Assembly (NCBI GenBank): GCA_000171835.1
Contig: ABHC01000017.1
Coordinates: forward strand, 62,001-126,000
Source: an alpha proteobacterium BAL199
Lineage (GTDB): Bacteria > Pseudomonadota > Alphaproteobacteria > Thalassobaculales > Thalassobaculaceae
Direction: 5' to 3'
Length of the DNA: 64,000 nucleotides
Shown here: piece after piece, positions 17,392-26,079 of the stretch
Layout: each line of letters opens with the position of its first letter
How positions within the stretch are numbered: the first letter of the stretch is position 1
Notes under the pieces: model-generated
The model's input: the letters and a program-made list of their open reading frames with translations, nothing else
Databases searched by the model: none
What the model was told of the DNA's origin: nothing
Translations under genes and position numbers: made by a program

Positions 17392-18846
17392 ATGGCCGAC
17401 ACGCTCATCGTCAACGGCATCGTCGTCACGATCGACGGACAACGCCGAGTGATCGAGGACGGCGCGGTCGCGATTGAGAAGGACCGGATCGTCGCGGTCG
17501 GGCCGACCTCGGAAGTCACCTCGGCCCATTCCGCGCCGAAGGTGATCGATGCGCGCGGCAAGGCGGTGATGCCCGGGCTGGTGGATGGGCATGCCCATGC
17601 CGGACACGGTTTGATCAAGACCATGGGCGGCGGCAACGGCGCGCTGTGGTACCGGGCCTGCGAGACCGTCTACACTGTGGCCTCGACCGAGGCGTTCTGG
17701 CACGCGGAAGCCAAGCTGGCCGCGCTGGAGCGGCTGAAGTTCGGCGTGACGACCGGTGTATCCCTGCTCGGCGGCGGCGACACCATCATGCGCACCGACG
17801 AACCGGCCTATGGGGCGGCACACTGCGCCGGCGTGGTCGAGGTCGGCACCCGCTCGGTCGTCGCGGTCGGCTCGACCCGCCCGCCGCACCCGCGCCGCTA
17901 TGCCCGTTGGCAGGACGGGAGCAGCCAGGACCGCATGGTGACGTTCGCCGACCAGATGGCGACCTGCCGTACCCTGATCGACGATTGGCACGGCACTCAC
18001 GGCGAGCGGATCCGCATCGCGCTGATCACCCCGACCCTGCGCGACGAGCACGTGGCCGAATTGGGAGCCGCAATGCTTGAGGAGGCCAAGGCGCAGGCGA
18101 AGGAAATGCGCGCCCTGTCGCGTGATCGCGGGCTGGTCTTCACCCAGGACGGCCACACCACCGGCAGCGTGAAATTCGCCCACACCCTCGGACTGCTCGG
18201 ACCCGATGCTCTGCTGTCGCACGCCACCGGCCTGACCGACGAGGAGATCGCGATCTGCGCCGAGACCGAGACCCGGATCGTCCACAACCCGAGCGCGGTC
18301 GCCGCCATCCTGGCGCGCTGCCCGGTCACCGAGTTGATCCAGGCTGGGGTCACCGTGTGCATCGGCTCCGACGCAACCGCACCTGACCGTTCCGGCGACC
18401 TGTTCCGTCACATGCAGCAGTGCATGCACTACCACCGGACCTTTCACAAGGATCCGAGCTGGCTGCCGCCGGGCAAGACCCTGGAGATGGTCACGATCGA
18501 CGCGGCGCGGGCCTTGGGGCTGGACGCGGAGATCGGCTCGCTGGAGGTCGGCAAGAAGGCCGACGTGGTGCTGGTCGACCTGCGGCGACCCCACCTTTAT
18601 CCGTTCAACATGCCGGTGTTCCGGCTGGTGTACTTCGCCAACGGCAATGACGTGCACACCGTGATCGTCGACGGCGAGGTGGTGCTGGAGGATCGTAAGC
18701 CGATCCGGGTCGACGAGGATGCGGTGCTGGACGAGGCGCAGCGCGAGACCGAACTGATGCTGGACCGCACCGGCTTCCGCTCGATGCTCGACACGCCGGA
18801 CGGGTTCTGGGGCACGGTGCGCGCCGGACCGGAGTTCCGCGACTGA
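17392..18846 (+). CDS. Amidohydrolase family protein (SsnA/TrzN/MtaD-like)
   Basis: A 484-residue metal-dependent hydrolase. The N-terminal composite beta domain (LIVNGIVVTIDGQRRVIEDG) is followed by the HxH metal motif in MPGLVDGHAHAGHGL (H67 and H69). Further ligands are H in TQDGHTTGS, H in LLSHATGLT, and D in CIGSDATAPDRSGDLF, and the C-terminus returns to the beta domain (GLDAEIGSLEVGKKADVVLV). This group deaminates or dechlorinates purine or triazine-like rings, or acts on cyclic amides and guanidines. The substrate is not determined. The stop lies 7 bp from the end of the convergent GntR gene. Confidence 0.85.
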   Translation: MADTLIVNGIVVTIDGQRRVIEDGAVAIEKDRIVAVGPTSEVTSAHSAPKVIDARGKAVMPGLVDGHAHAGHGLIKTMGGGNGALWYRACETVYTVASTEAFWHAEAKLAALERLKFGVTTGVSLLGGGDTIMRTDEPAYGAAHCAGVVEVGTRSVVAVGSTRPPHPRRYARWQDGSSQDRMVTFADQMATCRTLIDDWHGTHGERIRIALITPTLRDEHVAELGAAMLEEAKAQAKEMRALSRDRGLVFTQDGHTTGSVKFAHTLGLLGPDALLSHATGLTDEEIAICAETETRIVHNPSAVAAILARCPVTELIQAGVTVCIGSDATAPDRSGDLFRHMQQCMHYHRTFHKDPSWLPPGKTLEMVTIDAARALGLDAEIGSLEVGKKADVVLVDLRRPHLYPFNMPVFRLVYFANGNDVHTVIVDGEVVLEDRKPIRVDEDAVLDEAQRETELMLDRTGFRSMLDTPDGFWGTVRAGPEFRD

Positions 18847-18853
18847 GTTGGGC

Positions 18854-19552
18854 TTAGACTGAACTGAAGCCGTGGGCGGCGATCAGTTTCAGCATCATGT
18901 TCTTGGCGTCGATCCGGTGGGCGCGGTGGATGGCGCGCGCAGCCTCGGCATCACCCGCTGCGATTGCGTCGACCAGCCGACGGTGATCGTCATTGGAGGC
19001 ACTCGGCGTCGGGCGCATGAACAGTGTCAGCAGCCGGGCGCGGTGCGCCTGGTCAGAGTAGGTGGTGACGACCGTCTCGAGCCGTCGGTTGCCGGCAAGC
19101 CTGACCAGCGACCGGTGGAATTCGTCGTCGGCCCGTGCCCAGCGATGCCGGTCGTCAGCCGCCAGCGCCGAGTCCATTTCGTCGATGTGTTGGCGCAGTT
19201 CCGACAGTTCGACGTCGCCCGGCCGGGTGTTCGCGAGATTGTAGGCGGCGAGCGATTCCAACTCGGTGAGAATCGAGTAGATCTCTTCCATGTCGGCCGG
19301 CGCGATCGGCAGGATGCGCACGCCGTGCCGCGGCTTGACCTCCACCAACCCCTGGCCCTCCAGCACGATCGCCGCTTCGCGGATCGGCGTGCGGGACATT
19401 CCGAGCAGGGCCGCCAGTTCGATCTCCAGGTGGTTGGAGCCGGGCGGCAGCTTGTTGGAGATGACCATCTCGCGCAGCAAGGCGATGGCGCGTTGGGTCT
19501 GCGACAGTGGCTTCGCGTCGGGAGCGGCCGCGTCCGCCGATGCCGCGGTCAT
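18854..19552 (-). CDS. GntR family regulator with FCD domain
   Basis: A 232-residue regulator with a winged-helix domain at about 18-85 (QRAIALLREMVISNKLPPGS, LEIELAALLGMSRTPIREAA) and an FCD ligand domain at about 95-220 (DDEFHRSLVRLAGN, AIAAGDAEAARAIHRAHR). Its ATG overlaps the stop of the Gfo/Idh/MocA gene by 4 bp, so it is the last gene of a three-gene operon and probably controls it. A 42-bp inverted repeat upstream of the first gene (21761-21802) is the natural operator candidate. The effector is likely a substrate of the two dehydrogenases. Confidence 0.88.
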   Translation of the reverse strand: MTAASADAAAPDAKPLSQTQRAIALLREMVISNKLPPGSNHLEIELAALLGMSRTPIREAAIVLEGQGLVEVKPRHGVRILPIAPADMEEIYSILTELESLAAYNLANTRPGDVELSELRQHIDEMDSALAADDRHRWARADDEFHRSLVRLAGNRRLETVVTTYSDQAHRARLLTLFMRPTPSASNDDHRRLVDAIAAGDAEAARAIHRAHRIDAKNMMLKLIAAHGFSSV

Positions 19553-20616
19553 GCGCGCGCCGATCCGAGGTCGACGACGCGCCCAGCCGTCGCCGAGTCG
19601 TAGAGGGCGTATTCGATCTCAACATTGCGCAGGTAGCTCGCGGCGTCGTTCTCGATCGGGCTGCCGGTCAACAGGTGGTCGCTGACGTGCTTCTGCAGGG
19701 CGAACACGCTGTCGCCGCCGAAGCCGGCTTGTGAATAGCCGCCGCCGATCGGCTGCCATTCACGGCTGCCGGTGCTGCGAAACGTCAGATTGCCGAAGCC
19801 GTCCAGGGCGATCTGGCCGTCGGAACCTTCGATCAGGCACTCGCCCATGGTGAAGCGCGTGTTGTCGGCGACATGGTCGGTGAGGCGGTTGCCGTCGAAC
19901 ACCGCCCGCCGGCCGTCGGGGTAGCGGAACAGCAGGAATCCGGCATCCTCGCCGGCGATCACCGGGTTGAGCCGGCGCAGATCGGCGAACACCGAATCCG
20001 GCTCGCCCATCAGATACCGGAAGGTGTCGATCCAGTGGACGGCGGTCTCATGGATCAGGAACCGCTCCATTTTCTGGAAGTACGGTTGGCGCGACAGATA
20101 GGCGTCCGGGCCGCGCCCGTCGCCGGGCCGCATCCGAAACGAGATCTGGTACAGGTCACCGACCCGGCCGCTGGACAACTCTTCTCGGATTGCGCGGTAC
20201 CACGGCTGGAAGCGGAAGTTCTCGTGCACCACGACCAGCCGCTTGCGCTGTTCGATCAGGTGCACCGCCTCGCGCGCTTCGTCCAGCGACGTGCAGAACG
20301 GCTTCTGGCAAATGATCGCGCGCGCATCGGTCTCCAGCGCCTGCTTGATCAGCGCGAAGTGCGCGGGGGGTGGAGTGGCGATGTCAATGATGTCGGGCCG
20401 GATCGCGTCGAACAGACGGTCCGCGTCGGCATCGACGGCGACACCATGGTCCGCGCCGGCCTTGGCGGCCAGCATCCCCGAGGCCTTATCCCGGTCGACG
20501 TCGGCCAACCCGGCGAACGTGACATCGGGGTTTCGCAGCCATCCGTCTACGTGAAAGCCGGCGAAATAGCCGGCCCCGACGGTGACGGCCTTCAGCGGGG
20601 CAGGGGCGTCGGTCAC
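19549..20616 (-). CDS. Gfo/Idh/MocA family NAD(P)-dependent oxidoreductase
   Basis: A 355-residue enzyme with an N-terminal Rossmann domain (KAVTVGAGYFAGFHVDGWLR, then DVTFAGLADVDRDKA), the CQKPF motif (in IICQKPFCTSLDEA) that equals the family EKP signature lysine, and a C-terminal alpha/beta substrate domain containing HETAVHWIDTFRYLMG with the conserved histidine pair region. Members oxidise sugars, inositols or related polyols. The GTG start at 20616 overlaps the stop of the upstream dehydrogenase gene as GTGA. The stop overlaps the start of the GntR gene in the same way, so the three genes are translationally coupled. Confidence 0.85.
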   Translation of the reverse strand: MTDAPAPLKAVTVGAGYFAGFHVDGWLRNPDVTFAGLADVDRDKASGMLAAKAGADHGVAVDADADRLFDAIRPDIIDIATPPPAHFALIKQALETDARAIICQKPFCTSLDEAREAVHLIEQRKRLVVVHENFRFQPWYRAIREELSSGRVGDLYQISFRMRPGDGRGPDAYLSRQPYFQKMERFLIHETAVHWIDTFRYLMGEPDSVFADLRRLNPVIAGEDAGFLLFRYPDGRRAVFDGNRLTDHVADNTRFTMGECLIEGSDGQIALDGFGNLTFRSTGSREWQPIGGGYSQAGFGGDSVFALQKHVSDHLLTGSPIENDAASYLRNVEIEYALYDSATAGRVVDLGSARA

Positions 20617-21716
20617 GCCGGTACCCGCATTTTGTAGGCGGCTGCAATTGCACCGGCGACGGCGTCGGTACGCGCAGAGCCGCCGAGGTCGGCGGTCAAC
20701 ATACGGCCCTCGACCAGGACATCCGAGACGGCGGTGCGCAATGCATCGCCCATGGCGATCGCCTCCGTGTTGCGGTGTTCGTGGCCGAGCCACTCCAGCA
20801 TCATCGCCGCCGACAGGATCATTGCCATCGGGTTGGCTATGCCCTTGCCGGCAATGTCCGGCGCGCTGCCGTGGCAGGGCTGGAACACCGCGTGATGGTC
20901 GCCGATATCCGCCGACGGGGCCAGTCCCAGGCTGCCCATCAAGCCGGCACCCAGGTCGGACAGAATGTCGCCGAACATGTTCTCGGTCACCAGCACGTCG
21001 AACATCCAGGGCTTCTGGACCATCCACAGCGCGGTGGCGTCGACGTAGGCGGTTTCCGCCTTGATCTCGGGATATGCCTTGGCGCGCTCGAAGAAGATTT
21101 TGCGGAAGAACGCGAAGGCCTGGAACACGTTCGCCTTGTCGACGCAGTGCACGAGACCCTGGCCGCGGCCCGACTGCTGGCGTTGGCGGGCCAGGCGGAA
21201 CGCAAAGTCGAACAGTTTCTCCGAGATCGCCCGGGTGATGACCAGGGTCTCGCGGGCCTCCTTGTCGTCCTCGACCACGCCCTTGCCGTGCGAGGCGAAC
21301 AGCCCTTCGGTCGACTCGCGGATGATCACAAAGTCGATATCGGTGACCCGGCTCGACTTGAGCGGGACGTCCTGGCCGGGCTGCACGAACACCGGGCGGA
21401 CCCCGGCGTACAGGCCGAGTTTCATGCGCAGTTCGATCTGCGGGGAAATCTCGGTGCCGTCGGGGTAGCGGACCGCCGGCAGTCCCATCGCGGACAGCAG
21501 GATCGCATCGGCCTTGCGCGCGGTGTCCAGCGAAGCTTCGGGCAGCGACTCGCCAGTCTCGCGGTAGTGCGCCGCACCGGCGGCTACTTCGTGGAACTGG
21601 AATGCCAGGGTTTCGGACTCGCGAGCGAGGTCCTGCAGCAGCCTGACGGTGGGAGCCATGATCTCCGGTCCGATTCCGTCACCGCCGAACACCGCGATCT
21701 TGAATGTCTGTCGCAT
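20613..21716 (-). CDS. Isocitrate/isopropylmalate/tartrate dehydrogenase family protein
   Basis: A 367-residue beta-hydroxyacid oxidative decarboxylase. Family motifs are FGGDGIGPEIM at the N-terminus, RESTEGLFASHG (substrate loop), the Lys-Asn-type VDKANVFQ segment, NMFGDILSDLGAGLMGSLGL (metal-binding aspartates) and the NAD site HGSAPDIAGKGIANPMAMIL. LeuB normally sits in a leucine operon; this copy instead lies in an operon with a Gfo/Idh/MocA enzyme and a GntR regulator, which points to catabolism of a substituted malate or tartrate-like acid. It is the first gene of the operon and is preceded by a strong inverted repeat. Confidence 0.82.
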   Translation of the reverse strand: MRQTFKIAVFGGDGIGPEIMAPTVRLLQDLARESETLAFQFHEVAAGAAHYRETGESLPEASLDTARKADAILLSAMGLPAVRYPDGTEISPQIELRMKLGLYAGVRPVFVQPGQDVPLKSSRVTDIDFVIIRESTEGLFASHGKGVVEDDKEARETLVITRAISEKLFDFAFRLARQRQQSGRGQGLVHCVDKANVFQAFAFFRKIFFERAKAYPEIKAETAYVDATALWMVQKPWMFDVLVTENMFGDILSDLGAGLMGSLGLAPSADIGDHHAVFQPCHGSAPDIAGKGIANPMAMILSAAMMLEWLGHEHRNTEAIAMGDALRTAVSDVLVEGRMLTADLGGSARTDAVAGAIAAAYKMRVPA

Positions 21717-21760
21717 GCCACACCCTGCCTTTCGCTCGAACCACGCAATGTCTCTGTATA

Positions 21761-21802
21761 GTTCGATATAATGAATTAATCAATGCATACATTATTTCGA
21801 TC
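21761..21802. promoter_or_regulatory. 42-bp inverted repeat, candidate GntR operator
   Basis: GTTCGATATAATG (21761-21773) faces CATTATTTCGATC (21790-21802). The reverse complement of the second arm matches the first at 11 of 13 positions. The centre is AT-rich with an ATGCAT core. It lies 45 bp upstream of the IPMDH-like gene and 82 bp before pyrD on the other strand. Control by the FCD-type GntR encoded in the operon is inferred. Confidence 0.5.
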
Positions 21803-21883
21803 CTGGGTGATTGTGCGTGGCACGTATCGCCGATGCACTCCGAAGCTTGCCGCCTGCGACGCCCGCGACTACCGTCCCGCGCC

Positions 21884-22957
21884 ATGAGCCTGTTTGACCT
21901 CGCCATGCCGGCGATGCGGTGCCTCGATCCGGAAACCGCGCATCGCATCACCGTCCGCACGCTCGGTGCCGGTCTCGGTCCCGTCGACCATTCGACCGCG
22001 CCGTCGGCGCTGCGCCAGCGGATCTGGGGACTGGATTTCGCGCATCCCGTCTGCATGGCCGCGGGCTTCGACAAATCCGCCGAATGCTGGCGCGGCCTGC
22101 AACGGCTCGGCGTCGGAGCGGTCGAGGTCGGAACCGTCACGCCACGGCCGCAGGCCGGGAACCCTCGGCCGAGGCTGTTCCGCTTGCCCGATGACCGGGC
22201 GGTGATCAACCGCAACGGCTTCAACAACGCCGGCCTGGATGTCGCGAAAGCCCGTCTGATGAACCGGGACCGGCGAACCGGTATCGTCGGCATCAACATT
22301 GGCGCCAACAAGGACACCGCCGACCCGGTCGACGACTACGTCATGGGGATGCGCCAACTGGCGCCGCTGGCGGACTATGTGACCATCAACGTCTCCTCGC
22401 CGAACACGCCGGGCCTGCGCGACCTGCAGGGCGAGGGGCCGCTCGGCCGCCTGCTGACGGCGGCGTTGCAGGTACGGACCGAGGTGTGCCGCGAGGCGGG
22501 ACCACCGGTGCTGTTGAAGATCGCCCCGGATCTTGCCGATGGGCAACTCCAGGCGATCGTCGAGACTGCGGTCGCATGCGGGGTCGACGGGTTGATCGTC
22601 TCGAACACCACGATCGCGCGTCCCGATTCGCTGCAAAGCCGGTCGCGAAGCGAGCCCGGCGGACTGAGCGGCCGGCCGCTGTTCTCGCCCTCCACACGGG
22701 TCCTTGCCCGGGCCTTTCGTGTCGCCGCCGGCCGGCTGCCGCTGGTCGGTGTGGGGGGCATTGAGGACGGAGCGACAGCTTATGCCAAGATCCGCGCCGG
22801 CGCCCGATTGGTGCAGCTCTACACAGCACTGGTGTATAAAGGTCCCGGGCTGTTCCGACGCATCCGCGACGATCTCGCAGCACGGCTCGCGGCGGACGGC
22901 CTGACGCGGATCGAGGACGCGGTCGGTCTGGACGCCGACCGGCTCGCCGACGGATAG
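21884..22957 (+). CDS. pyrD: Dihydroorotate dehydrogenase (quinone), class 2
   Basis: A 357-residue membrane-associated FMN enzyme that oxidises dihydroorotate to orotate in pyrimidine synthesis and passes electrons to quinone. Class 2 features are the N-terminal helical quinone-channel segment (about 1-40) followed by DFAHPVCMAAGFDKSAE, VEVGTVTPRPQAGNPRPRLF, INRNGFNN, VTINVSSPNTPGLRDLQ (catalytic Ser) and the phosphate-binding GVGGIEDGATAYAKIRAGA. ATG 21884 gives the family start; the frame is open upstream but unlike PyrD. The next gene (EAL protein) begins within about 40 bp and may be co-transcribed. Confidence 0.93.
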   Translation: MSLFDLAMPAMRCLDPETAHRITVRTLGAGLGPVDHSTAPSALRQRIWGLDFAHPVCMAAGFDKSAECWRGLQRLGVGAVEVGTVTPRPQAGNPRPRLFRLPDDRAVINRNGFNNAGLDVAKARLMNRDRRTGIVGINIGANKDTADPVDDYVMGMRQLAPLADYVTINVSSPNTPGLRDLQGEGPLGRLLTAALQVRTEVCREAGPPVLLKIAPDLADGQLQAIVETAVACGVDGLIVSNTTIARPDSLQSRSRSEPGGLSGRPLFSPSTRVLARAFRVAAGRLPLVGVGGIEDGATAYAKIRAGARLVQLYTALVYKGPGLFRRIRDDLAARLAADGLTRIEDAVGLDADRLADG

Positions 22958-22994
22958 GAGCATCGCCATACTGGGCCACGTCCTGATCGCCGCT

Positions 22995-24167
22995 GTGTAC
23001 CTTGCCCTCGCCGTCGGTGGTGGTGCCGGGGCCGAGTATCTGGAACTGGTGCCGGCCTTGCCGGTTGCGACGGCCATGGCGGCTGTCGGTGGCGCAGTGC
23101 ATCTCGTGGTCTGGCTGAAACGCCGGACCCGCGCGCTGGAACGGCGGGTTCGCGAACTGACCCACGACATCGAGGAACTAAGGATCGAGGCGGAGGCCAC
23201 GCGCGCCGATCTGGAAACGCTGCACCTGCGCTTCGACGATATGCCCGACGCCGACAAGTTGTCCTCGGAGCTGAAGGTTCTGGGCGGATTGCTCAAGCAG
23301 TTGTCGGAAAAGAAGGAAGCGGCGGTCTCCGGGAAAGCGCTGGCGGCGCCGGATGCCAAAGCCGGGGCCGGAGCCGGCTCAGCTGAGATCAAGCGGTCGA
23401 CCGCTCCGACCATCGTCCTGGGCGAAGCGCAGCTTCTGGAGGCGATCGAGCGGGGGCTGCGCGAAGAGAAGGTCGAACTCTACATCCAGCCGGTGGTCAG
23501 CCTGCCGCAGCGCCGGCGCCGGTTCTATGAGTGCTACTCACGGATCGTCACCGACGGCGGCGGCGTGATCATGCCCGAGCAGTACATACCGGTGGCCGAG
23601 CGCGCCGGCCTGATGGCGGCGATCGACAACCTGCTGCTGGTGCGGTGCGTGCAGATCGTCCGTCGGGCACGGCGCGACCAGCCGGATGTCGGGTTCTTCT
23701 GCAACATCTCCAGCGCCTCGCTGACGGACGCCGACTTTTTCCAGGACTTCATCGGCTTCATGGCGGAGAACAAGCAGCTTTCCGAAACCCTGATCTTCGA
23801 GTTCGACCAGGCCAGTATCGATGCCGGCGACTACCTGACGCGGGTCAACCTGCAGCGGCTGCGCGGCTTCGGCTACCGGTTCTCGCTCGACCAGGTTACC
23901 GACATGGACCTCGATCTGCCGGATCTGGCGTCACAGGGGTTCCGCTACATCAAGGTCGGGGCGCACATGCTGCACGAACTGGCGCGTGGCGACGATCCGA
24001 TCCTGGACATGCGGGCGCTCAAGGGCGCGTTGGACCGCAACGCGATGGACCTGATCGTGGAGAAGATCGAGAGCGAGGACATGCTGCTCGACCTTCTGGA
24101 GTTGCGGGTGGATTTCGGCCAGGGCTATCTGTTCGGAGAGCCGCGGCCGCTGGCCGGTGCCGGCTGA
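22995..24167 (+). CDS. Membrane-anchored protein with a degenerate EAL domain
   Basis: This protein of about 390 residues has one or two N-terminal hydrophobic segments, a coiled coil (about 45-105) and an EAL-like domain (about 145-385). Conserved remnants are YIQPVVSLPQ and a glutamate in FYECYSRIV (residue 179), but the EAL triplet reads ECY. The DDFG loop reads SLDQVTDM and the FIKID strand reads YIKVG. Several metal ligands for c-di-GMP hydrolysis are therefore missing, and an inactive effector or scaffold is more likely than an active phosphodiesterase. The start is uncertain: GTG 22995 is used here, yet an AGGAG at 22955-22959 and hydrophobic codons before 22995 suggest a non-ATG start at 22968 or 22971. 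Confidence 0.75.
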   Translation: MYLALAVGGGAGAEYLELVPALPVATAMAAVGGAVHLVVWLKRRTRALERRVRELTHDIEELRIEAEATRADLETLHLRFDDMPDADKLSSELKVLGGLLKQLSEKKEAAVSGKALAAPDAKAGAGAGSAEIKRSTAPTIVLGEAQLLEAIERGLREEKVELYIQPVVSLPQRRRRFYECYSRIVTDGGGVIMPEQYIPVAERAGLMAAIDNLLLVRCVQIVRRARRDQPDVGFFCNISSASLTDADFFQDFIGFMAENKQLSETLIFEFDQASIDAGDYLTRVNLQRLRGFGYRFSLDQVTDMDLDLPDLASQGFRYIKVGAHMLHELARGDDPILDMRALKGALDRNAMDLIVEKIESEDMLLDLLELRVDFGQGYLFGEPRPLAGAG

Positions 24168-24185
24168 TCAATCGTGAGGGCGGGA

Positions 24186-25046
24186 ATGTTCGAGAGGATC
24201 GACGGTCTGGCGGCGATCGCCGACCGGTATGACGGCTATGTGTTCGACGTCTGGGGCACGCTGTATGACGGCGGCGATGCTTTCCCTGCCGCGTTGACCG
24301 TGCTGCGCACGCTGGCGGAGGCCGGCAAGGCGGTTGTGGTGCTGTCGAACTCGCCGCGGCGGCCGTCGGTGGTGGCCGATCGTCTGCGGCGAATCGGCAT
24401 CGGCGATGACCTGTACCGCGAGATCATCACGTCGGGCGGGGAGAGCCACCGGTATCTGAGGGACCGTCCGGACGCGTTCCATGCCGGTCTCGGGTCCCTG
24501 GCATTCGGCTTCGCGCCGAGCCGGGTGCCGGACATCCTGCCCGGCACCGGGTTTCAGCCGACCGATGATCTGGATGCCGCGGACTGGATCCTGAACGCCG
24601 GACCGGAGGGCGAGACCGATACCGTCGACCTTTATGAGGATGCGCTGCGCCGTGGCGCCGAGCGCGGGCTGGTCATGCTGTGCGCCAACCCGGACCGGGT
24701 GGTGGTCGATCGCGGGGTCCTGAAGATCCACGCCGGCGCGCTGGCAGACCGGTATGAGGCGCTGGGCGGGCGGGTCCACTACCACGGCAAGCCGCACGCC
24801 CCGGTGTTCGAGCGTTCGATCGCGACCCTCGGCGTAACAGCCGATCGGGTCCTGGTGGTCGGCGACAACCGGGCGACGGATGTCGCGGGCGCGGTGGCGG
24901 CCGGCATCGACTCGCTGCTTCTGGCCGACGGCGTGCATCACGAGGAACTGCTGGACGGCGGCCGGCTGTCGGAGGCTGGCGTCGCGGCCTTCCTGGCAAC
25001 CCCTGGGCCGCAGCCACGGTGGGTTTCGGCGCGGCTGACTTGGTAG
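24186..25046 (+). CDS. HAD superfamily hydrolase, class IIA (TIGR01459-type)
   Basis: A 286-residue phosphatase of the NagD-like class IIA group. The nucleophile is D21 in FDVWGTLYDG, with W in place of the second Asp of the usual DxD, as is normal for this subfamily. Motif 2 is VVLSNSPR, the cap domain lies at about 95-200, and motif 3/4 is KPHAPVF with VVGDNRATDVAGA. Substrates are probably sugar or nucleotide phosphates. ATG 24186 is preferred to GTG 24174 because GAGGGCGGGA lies just upstream. The gene follows the EAL gene with an 18-bp gap, so the two are likely co-transcribed. Confidence 0.82.
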   Translation: MFERIDGLAAIADRYDGYVFDVWGTLYDGGDAFPAALTVLRTLAEAGKAVVVLSNSPRRPSVVADRLRRIGIGDDLYREIITSGGESHRYLRDRPDAFHAGLGSLAFGFAPSRVPDILPGTGFQPTDDLDAADWILNAGPEGETDTVDLYEDALRRGAERGLVMLCANPDRVVVDRGVLKIHAGALADRYEALGGRVHYHGKPHAPVFERSIATLGVTADRVLVVGDNRATDVAGAVAAGIDSLLLADGVHHEELLDGGRLSEAGVAAFLATPGPQPRWVSARLTW

Positions 25047-25108
25047 CCCAAGGACCACATCTGGTCGCTTGCTTGTGCCGTGCCGGAAAATCCAATACAA
25101 TATATAGG

Positions 25109-25123
25109 CTTTTGAAACAAAAG
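25109..25123. promoter_or_regulatory. Palindrome before the Lrp-type gene
   Basis: CTTTTG-AAA-CAAAAG is a perfect 6-bp-arm palindrome 10 bp upstream of the ATG at 25134, within an AT-rich stretch that includes a TATA-like CAATATATAGG. It is a plausible autoregulatory site for the Lrp/AsnC protein. Length and composition make chance occurrence possible. Confidence 0.35.
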
Positions 25124-25133
25124 GTTTTTAAGC

Positions 25134-25646
25134 ATGGCGGGTGAACTGGATGGTCAGCTCGACAAAGTCGGCTGGCAGCTCCTTCGGGTCCTGCAGGAGG
25201 ACGCGCGTCTCTCGTTCAGTGAACTAGGCCGACGGGTCGGCCTGTCGTCGCCGGCAGTGGCTGAACGGGTCCGCCGGATGGAGGATTCCGGGGTCATCAC
25301 CGGCTATCGCTGTCTGGTCGAGCCCTCGAAGCTCGGCTACCCGACCACCGCATTCATCCACCTCAAAGTCACCGGCGAACACCACGGACGGATCGCGACC
25401 GTGGCGCACACCCTGGCGGAGGTTCAGGAATGCCATCACGTGACCGGCCAGGACAGCTTCATGATCAAGGTGATCGTGTCCTCGATGGTGCATCTCGAAC
25501 ACGTTATCGCCCAGTTGCGGACCTACGGTGAGACCACGACATCCATCGTCCTGTCGTCGCCGGTGAAGTCGAAGATGGTGATGGCCGGGCCGAGCGTGCG
25601 GGTCGGACCACAGTTGCCTCCGATGGCTTATGAGAACACCGGCTGA
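25134..25646 (+). CDS. Lrp/AsnC family transcriptional regulator
   Basis: A 170-residue regulator with an N-terminal helix-turn-helix (LDKVGWQLLRVLQEDARLSF, then FSELGRRVGLSSPAVAERVR and RRMEDSGVITGYRCLVEPSK) and a C-terminal RAM/Lrp ligand-binding ferredoxin-like domain (PTTAFIHLKV, EVQECHHVTGQDSFMIKVIV). Such regulators sense amino acids and form octamers. No adjacent transport or catabolic gene on its strand reveals the target. The end abuts the convergent ybaK-type gene (1-bp gap). Confidence 0.9.
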   Translation: MAGELDGQLDKVGWQLLRVLQEDARLSFSELGRRVGLSSPAVAERVRRMEDSGVITGYRCLVEPSKLGYPTTAFIHLKVTGEHHGRIATVAHTLAEVQECHHVTGQDSFMIKVIVSSMVHLEHVIAQLRTYGETTTSIVLSSPVKSKMVMAGPSVRVGPQLPPMAYENTG

Positions 25647-25976
25647 TCAGTCCTTGCGGACGTCCAGCACCGTGCCGCCAGTCAAGGTGCACAGGACGTC
25701 GGGTGTCAGTTCAAACACCGCGTTCGGTGTCCCGGCGGCGCACCAGATCCGCTCCAGCGCAATGAGATCGGCATCCAGGTAGACGACCGGCTCGATCGCG
25801 TGGCCGATCGGGGCGACGCCTCCGATGGCGAAGCCGGTCGCTTCGCGCACGAAGTTGGCATCGGCCCGGCGGATCTTCTCGCCGAGGGCGGTGGCCACCT
25901 TCTTTTCGTCGACCCGGTTCGGGCCGCTTGCCACCACCAGCACCGAGCGCCCGCTGTCGTCGGCGCGGAACACCAT
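25647..25976 (-). pseudogene. YbaK/ProRS-editing-domain protein, apparently 5'-truncated
   Basis: From [20 protein letters not shown] on, this is a good YbaK/EbsC domain ([43 protein letters not shown]), the fold that deacylates mischarged tRNA. The full family length is about 155 residues, but only 109 are present from the first ATG. The codons just before it still read REAAQIGKS, which includes the conserved lysine region, and then the resemblance ends without a usable start and the frame reaches a stop. The missing 40-odd N-terminal residues lie where the rpmB leader now begins, pointing to a deletion. A functional short form starting at ATG 25976 would lack the lysine. Confidence 0.6.
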
Positions 25977-26044
25977 CGACTTGCCGATCTGGGCGGCCTC
26001 ACGCGCTTGACGCCCATCGCCGGCTCGCGTATATCGCCGGCTCC

Positions 26045-26079
26045 GCGCCGCCCTTTGTCAGGCGGCGCCCCTGTTTTTG
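26045..26079 (+). terminator. Terminator-like hairpin upstream of rpmB
   Basis: GCGCCGCC (26045-26052) pairs perfectly with GGCGGCGC (26061-26068) across an 8-nt loop and is followed by CCCTGTTTTTG. It has the form of an intrinsic terminator on the plus strand, 48 bp before the rpmB start. No gene on that strand ends nearby, so it is either a leftover or a leader attenuator for L28. Confidence 0.45.

Noticed and set aside
22995-24167. Active c-di-GMP phosphodiesterase
   Set aside because: Key EAL residues are replaced (ECY for EAL, no DDFG, altered FIKID strand).
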